NCBI GenBank assembly: GCA_958430865.1
Contig: CAUDNR010004334.1
Location: 1-64,000 of the forward strand
Source: Entrophospora sp. SA101
Taxonomy: Eukaryota; Glomeromycota; Glomeromycetes; Entrophosporales; Entrophosporaceae
DNA length: 64,000 nucleotides
Direction of reading: 5' to 3'
Shown: piece by piece, positions 60,415 to 64,000 of the stretch
How positions within the stretch are numbered: position 1 is the stretch's first letter
Layout of the letters: every line of letters starts with the position of its first letter
The notes under the pieces: model-generated
What the model was told of the DNA's origin: nothing
Database searches by the model: none
What the model saw: only the letters and a program-made list of their open reading frames with translations
Made by a program: the position numbers and the translations under genes

Positions 60415-63400
60415 ATGACCATTCGTATTTTAAACGATACTACTATTCGTAAATTACGTGCTTCTCTCATAACTTGTTTATCTCAATGTGTTGCTGAATT
60501 AGTCCAAAACAGTAAATGGTTCTTTTTTTTCCTTTTTCCCTATTATTTAGAATTGCTTATTTGTACAATTTACAGCTATAAATAATTTCACATTACTTTA
60601 GGCCTTGACGCTTCTGCTACCAGCATAGAGATTCATGTTGATGTAACCAAATATTTTATCCAGATTATTGATAATGGAACAGGAATCCCTCCAGACGATA
60701 TGAATAACATTGGAAAGCGTTATGGTAAATGAATGAAATTATTATTATTCATAGTGTGATTTATTATTTTTGTTTTTATCAATTCACTTATCCACCTTCT
60801 TCAACTTCATAAATTACTATTATAGCAACATCTAAATGTCACACATTGGATGATTTGAAAAATGTTACTACTTATGGTTTTCGTGGAGAAGGTTCTTAAT
60901 TAATAGTTAATAAAATATATTCATGACCTTCTTATTTTTAATCCTCCCCCAAAAAAATAATAGCTTTGGCAAATATTGCTGAACTTTCAATTTTGGAAAT
61001 AATAAGTAAACATTCTAATTTTTTTGACACATATTGCACCATAATTAAAGTAAGTTCAATATGTGCTTGATCGGTTGATCGGTTTGTTGATAGCTACTCA
61101 ACCAACCAGTAAATGTGAGAATTCATCTGATCTTTTTTTTAGGGTGGCAATCGTCTTCAATATGGTCCAACTCGTAACAGCAAACGTAAAATTCCTGGAA
61201 CGGTCGTCATAATCAGAGATCTATTTTACTCTGTAACTATTTCATTCGGTTATTCATTCCAATGTCTTTAAACCGATTTACTAATTATATTTTATGTTCC
61301 CAACTTAAATAATTAAAAAAGTATCCAGTACGTAGAAAATATAAATCTGCTAATGCAATGATCAACGATTTAGAAAGTGTCAAAAGAACTATAAACGTCA
61401 TGGCATTAATACATCCAAATGTCACATTCACACTAGTCGACTCATCAAAAGATGCTAAAATAGTTACAACTAGAAAGGTATTATTATTATTGTTATTGTT
61501 ATTACTATTTCTGCCGATTCATATTGATCATTGTGTTGGTTAATTATATTATGTCTTTCTTTACACACATATATATATAGGTAACATCAAGTATTTCCAT
61601 ATTTAGACAACTTTTTGGCGCAACATTAGCTCAAGTAAGTATATGTATGTTTAGAAATTGTCAAATGTCTAAATACATAATTAAATCTCGTGTATTCTTT
61701 CCTTAACAATTTCTTTATTAGAACCTTGAACCTGTTTATATTAAAGACCATGATTTCAAAGTTGAAGGATTTATTTCATTAAAAGGTTTTCACACAAAGG
61801 TATTTTTAGATTTATGTTGGAATAATTATATTAATAACGACTACATATCAATGGTACTAAATACTCAACTTTTAATTTAAAGCAACATCAATATTTTTGT
61901 AAGTTTAATTTTTCTACATGAAAACCCTTCTCTATTTCTATTTCTTTATTATATTATGTTATTGTCGTTAAATAATGATATCTAATTATTGATAGATGTC
62001 AACAATCGTTATATGTATTATAACAAGATATACAAATTAGTTAATATTTTGTTTAATCAAAGTAGTTTTGCAAAAAAGGTAAAATTTGATTGATAGTAAT
62101 AACAATAACAATATCATCATTACTATTTAATTCATTGATCATTGTTTATTATAAACATAATTTTTCTCTTTAGAATAAGGACGAACAATCTTCATCTTCA
62201 TCATCACGTTTAGAATCTGATTTAGAATTGCTTTATAAATCTCGTGAGTTTGTTAGTTCGTTCATCCCATTCATTCTTTTTTCACCCACATTCCTCGCTC
62301 ACCTTATGTTCATCACAAAATATTTATGATTGCAGGTAAAAGTCATGTAACTAGATCTTTAGAAAGATATTGTATCTTTTTTATTCATCTCACTTGTCCT
62401 ACAACGTATTATGATATATGTTATGATTCTGATAAAAGTGTCATAGAATTTGAGGTGACATTTCTTTTCCCCCTTTCTAACTCATCATAGCACCATTTAA
62501 TTATATCTAATATTAAATTATTGTATTTAGAGCTGGACAAAAATATTTAACATAATATCTAACCTAATACAACAATTTTTAATAAATCATGGATTTTTAA
62601 TGAAAGAAATTCCAACATCACAAATTGAAAATACCTTTTGTTGTTCTGGTGTTAATAATCCTAATGACGATATTAAAATGTCTACTGGCGGCGGCGGTGG
62701 TTATAAACTTGATTTACCGCCTTCTTTTGAAGATGTCGCTCACGTAAAAAGTGGTGGATTAAGACAATACAAATTTCAAGATTCAGAACTTAAAGGAACG
62801 ACTCCTCCTACTTTTACTGATGCTGTTGCTACAAAACGAAATGTCAATAATCCAATTCAAAATATTTTTTTTATCAAGAAAAAAAGTGGAAACACGTAAG
62901 TGTGAATATAAAAATTTTATTTACGATTAATGCTCATATGCATCCTAATACATTATAAACAATCATATTTATATTATATTTAGATACAAAACTATACCAA
63001 TTCGATCAATTAATCGTCCAAAATCCTCGAGCCAATGTACGTCACATAATTCAAGTCATCGCCACAGTTCTGATAAAAAATCAGTTTCATGGGCTCAAGA
63101 AAAATTTCAGGTTATACATATATATACACATGCATAAATATATCTACACGTCGCATACATTGCTCTCTTCCAAACTAATTATTAATTAATTACAATCATA
63201 ATCATAATATTAACAGAAATGGAAAAATCCCGTATTCAAAAGTTTGGAACCTCACATCCCTTCAATGAAAACTCTAGCACAATCATCTTCTTTTTCATTA
63301 CTGCCAGAAACTTCCAAAAATCATTTTTCGTTTAGTAATTCTGCAAAATTAAATATTTTAGAACATCGATTTAACAAACATGATCTCGAGTGCTCGGAAG

Positions 63401-64000
63401 TTATTGGGCAATTGGATGATAAATTTATTGTTTGTAAATTGCCATGTACTGACAATCTTAATAATAATAATAATAATAATAATAGTGTTATAAACAGTAA
63501 TGACGATAATGACAGGGATGATGTAACGGGGAAAAGAAATGTTAAATATATATTGGTTCTTGTAGATCAACATGCTGCTGATGAACGTGTTAGAGTCGAA
63601 ATGTTTATGAAAGAATTTTGTGAATTTAAGCAAATCAACAATATTGGCGGTGGCAATGATGACGACGATGACGAATTAAAAATTTCTATGGTTGGAACAG
63701 TTAAATTTACCAGTTCGCCGATTAAAATTTTTTTAACTAATCGAGAAGCAAAAGTTGCATGGAGATTTCAAAAATATTTTAATATCTGGGGAATTTTTTT
63801 TACTGATAAGCCAACATTATCAAAAGAAAATGATGATGAATTAAAAAAGGCAACATGCGAAAATCAAAATAGTAGAAAATCAAATCAAACATCATTTTTA
63901 TCTACAACGCACCTCCACTCGTTCATCAATCCTGATAATGATTGTTGTCCAATTTTTATCACTCACCTACCAAAAATAATTTTTGATCGATGCACTACTA
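60415..64000 (+). CDS. MLH3: MLH3, copy 2, cut by the window edge
   Basis: Exons 1-14 and the beginning of exon 15 (from 63217) match copy 1 in sequence and position (offset 41251). The window ends inside exon 15, after the DQHAADERVRVE motif but before ACRGAIMFND and the FQCAHGRPSM motif, so whether the second copy is complete cannot be told here. Confidence 0.88.

Larger units (their letters stand above)
45805..64000. repeat. second copy of the 18.2-kb duplicated segment (matches 4554-22749)
   Basis: Constant offset of 41251 bases from the first copy. It includes the hAT right half, the 229-aa gene, the small secreted-type ORFs, the His/Asn/Gln-rich gene, the BTB gene and MLH3 up to the window end. 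I saw no substitution and no length change, even in microsatellites. Confidence 0.95.

Noticed and set aside
1..64000. tRNA, rRNA and snRNA genes
   Set aside because: I scanned for tRNA B-box-like GGTTCGAAYCC and for long conserved RNA stretches and saw none; a covariance search would be decisive.

Overview
The window is AT-rich nuclear DNA from a eukaryote, most likely a fungus. The genes are split by short GT...AG introns (mostly 55-100 nt), and the gene set is fungal in character: a MutL-type MLH3, PEX14, an ER Hsp70 (BiP/Kar2), a CK1-delta/hhp1-type kinase, a Slc1-type acyltransferase and an MBOAT/wax-synthase-like protein. Asn/His/Gln-rich low-complexity proteins, a small BTB protein, relics of an expanded kinase family and nested hAT and Tigger/pogo transposons all resemble arbuscular-mycorrhizal fungi (Glomeromycotina, Rhizophagus-like). 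That placement is an inference, not proven here.

Layout. 1-6026: a decayed hAT transposon carrying a Tigger/pogo element (2160-4553) that sits inside a hAT intron. 6032-6869: a three-exon gene of an unrecognised family directly abutting the hAT end. 7455-7983: small secreted-type ORFs, one of them broken. 12819-13472: a His/Asn/Gln-rich protein. 18468-18887: a BTB protein. 19164-23462: MLH3 (16 exons). 23545-24902 and 25095-26328: a convergent pair of lipid acyltransferases (MBOAT and AGPAT). 26958-29020: an unknown acidic protein divergent from PEX14. 30659-32771: BiP with an unusual HGEL C-terminus. 33196-35073: a coiled-coil orphan. 35650-36470: a kinase pseudogene. 38967-38976: a 10-N assembly gap. 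39451-39750: a 5'-truncated U5 snRNP DIB1 gene. 40131-41970: a CK1 kinase. 43414-45804: a second Tigger. 45805-64000: a second copy, with no difference that I found, of 4554-22749.

The central observation is that the window is one and a half units of a 41.25-kb tandem repeat whose junction is a Tigger element. Two Tigger copies lie in the same orientation at 2160 and 43414. They differ at about 17 sites (all transitions, most explicable by CpG decay) plus two small indels, but only up to 4371/45622. From there to the element end, and for 18 kb beyond, I find no difference. The second Tigger therefore looks like a hybrid made by unequal crossing-over between two Tiggers, or by an assembly graph walking twice round a Tigger-bounded cycle. 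Either way the second copy of MLH3 is cut by the window edge, and the duplicated block is predicted to continue to about 84.67 kb.

The single-copy genes are housekeeping functions (mismatch repair, lipid acylation, peroxisome import, ER folding, splicing, signalling) with no sign of a cluster acting as one pathway, except possibly the adjacent lipid acyltransferases.
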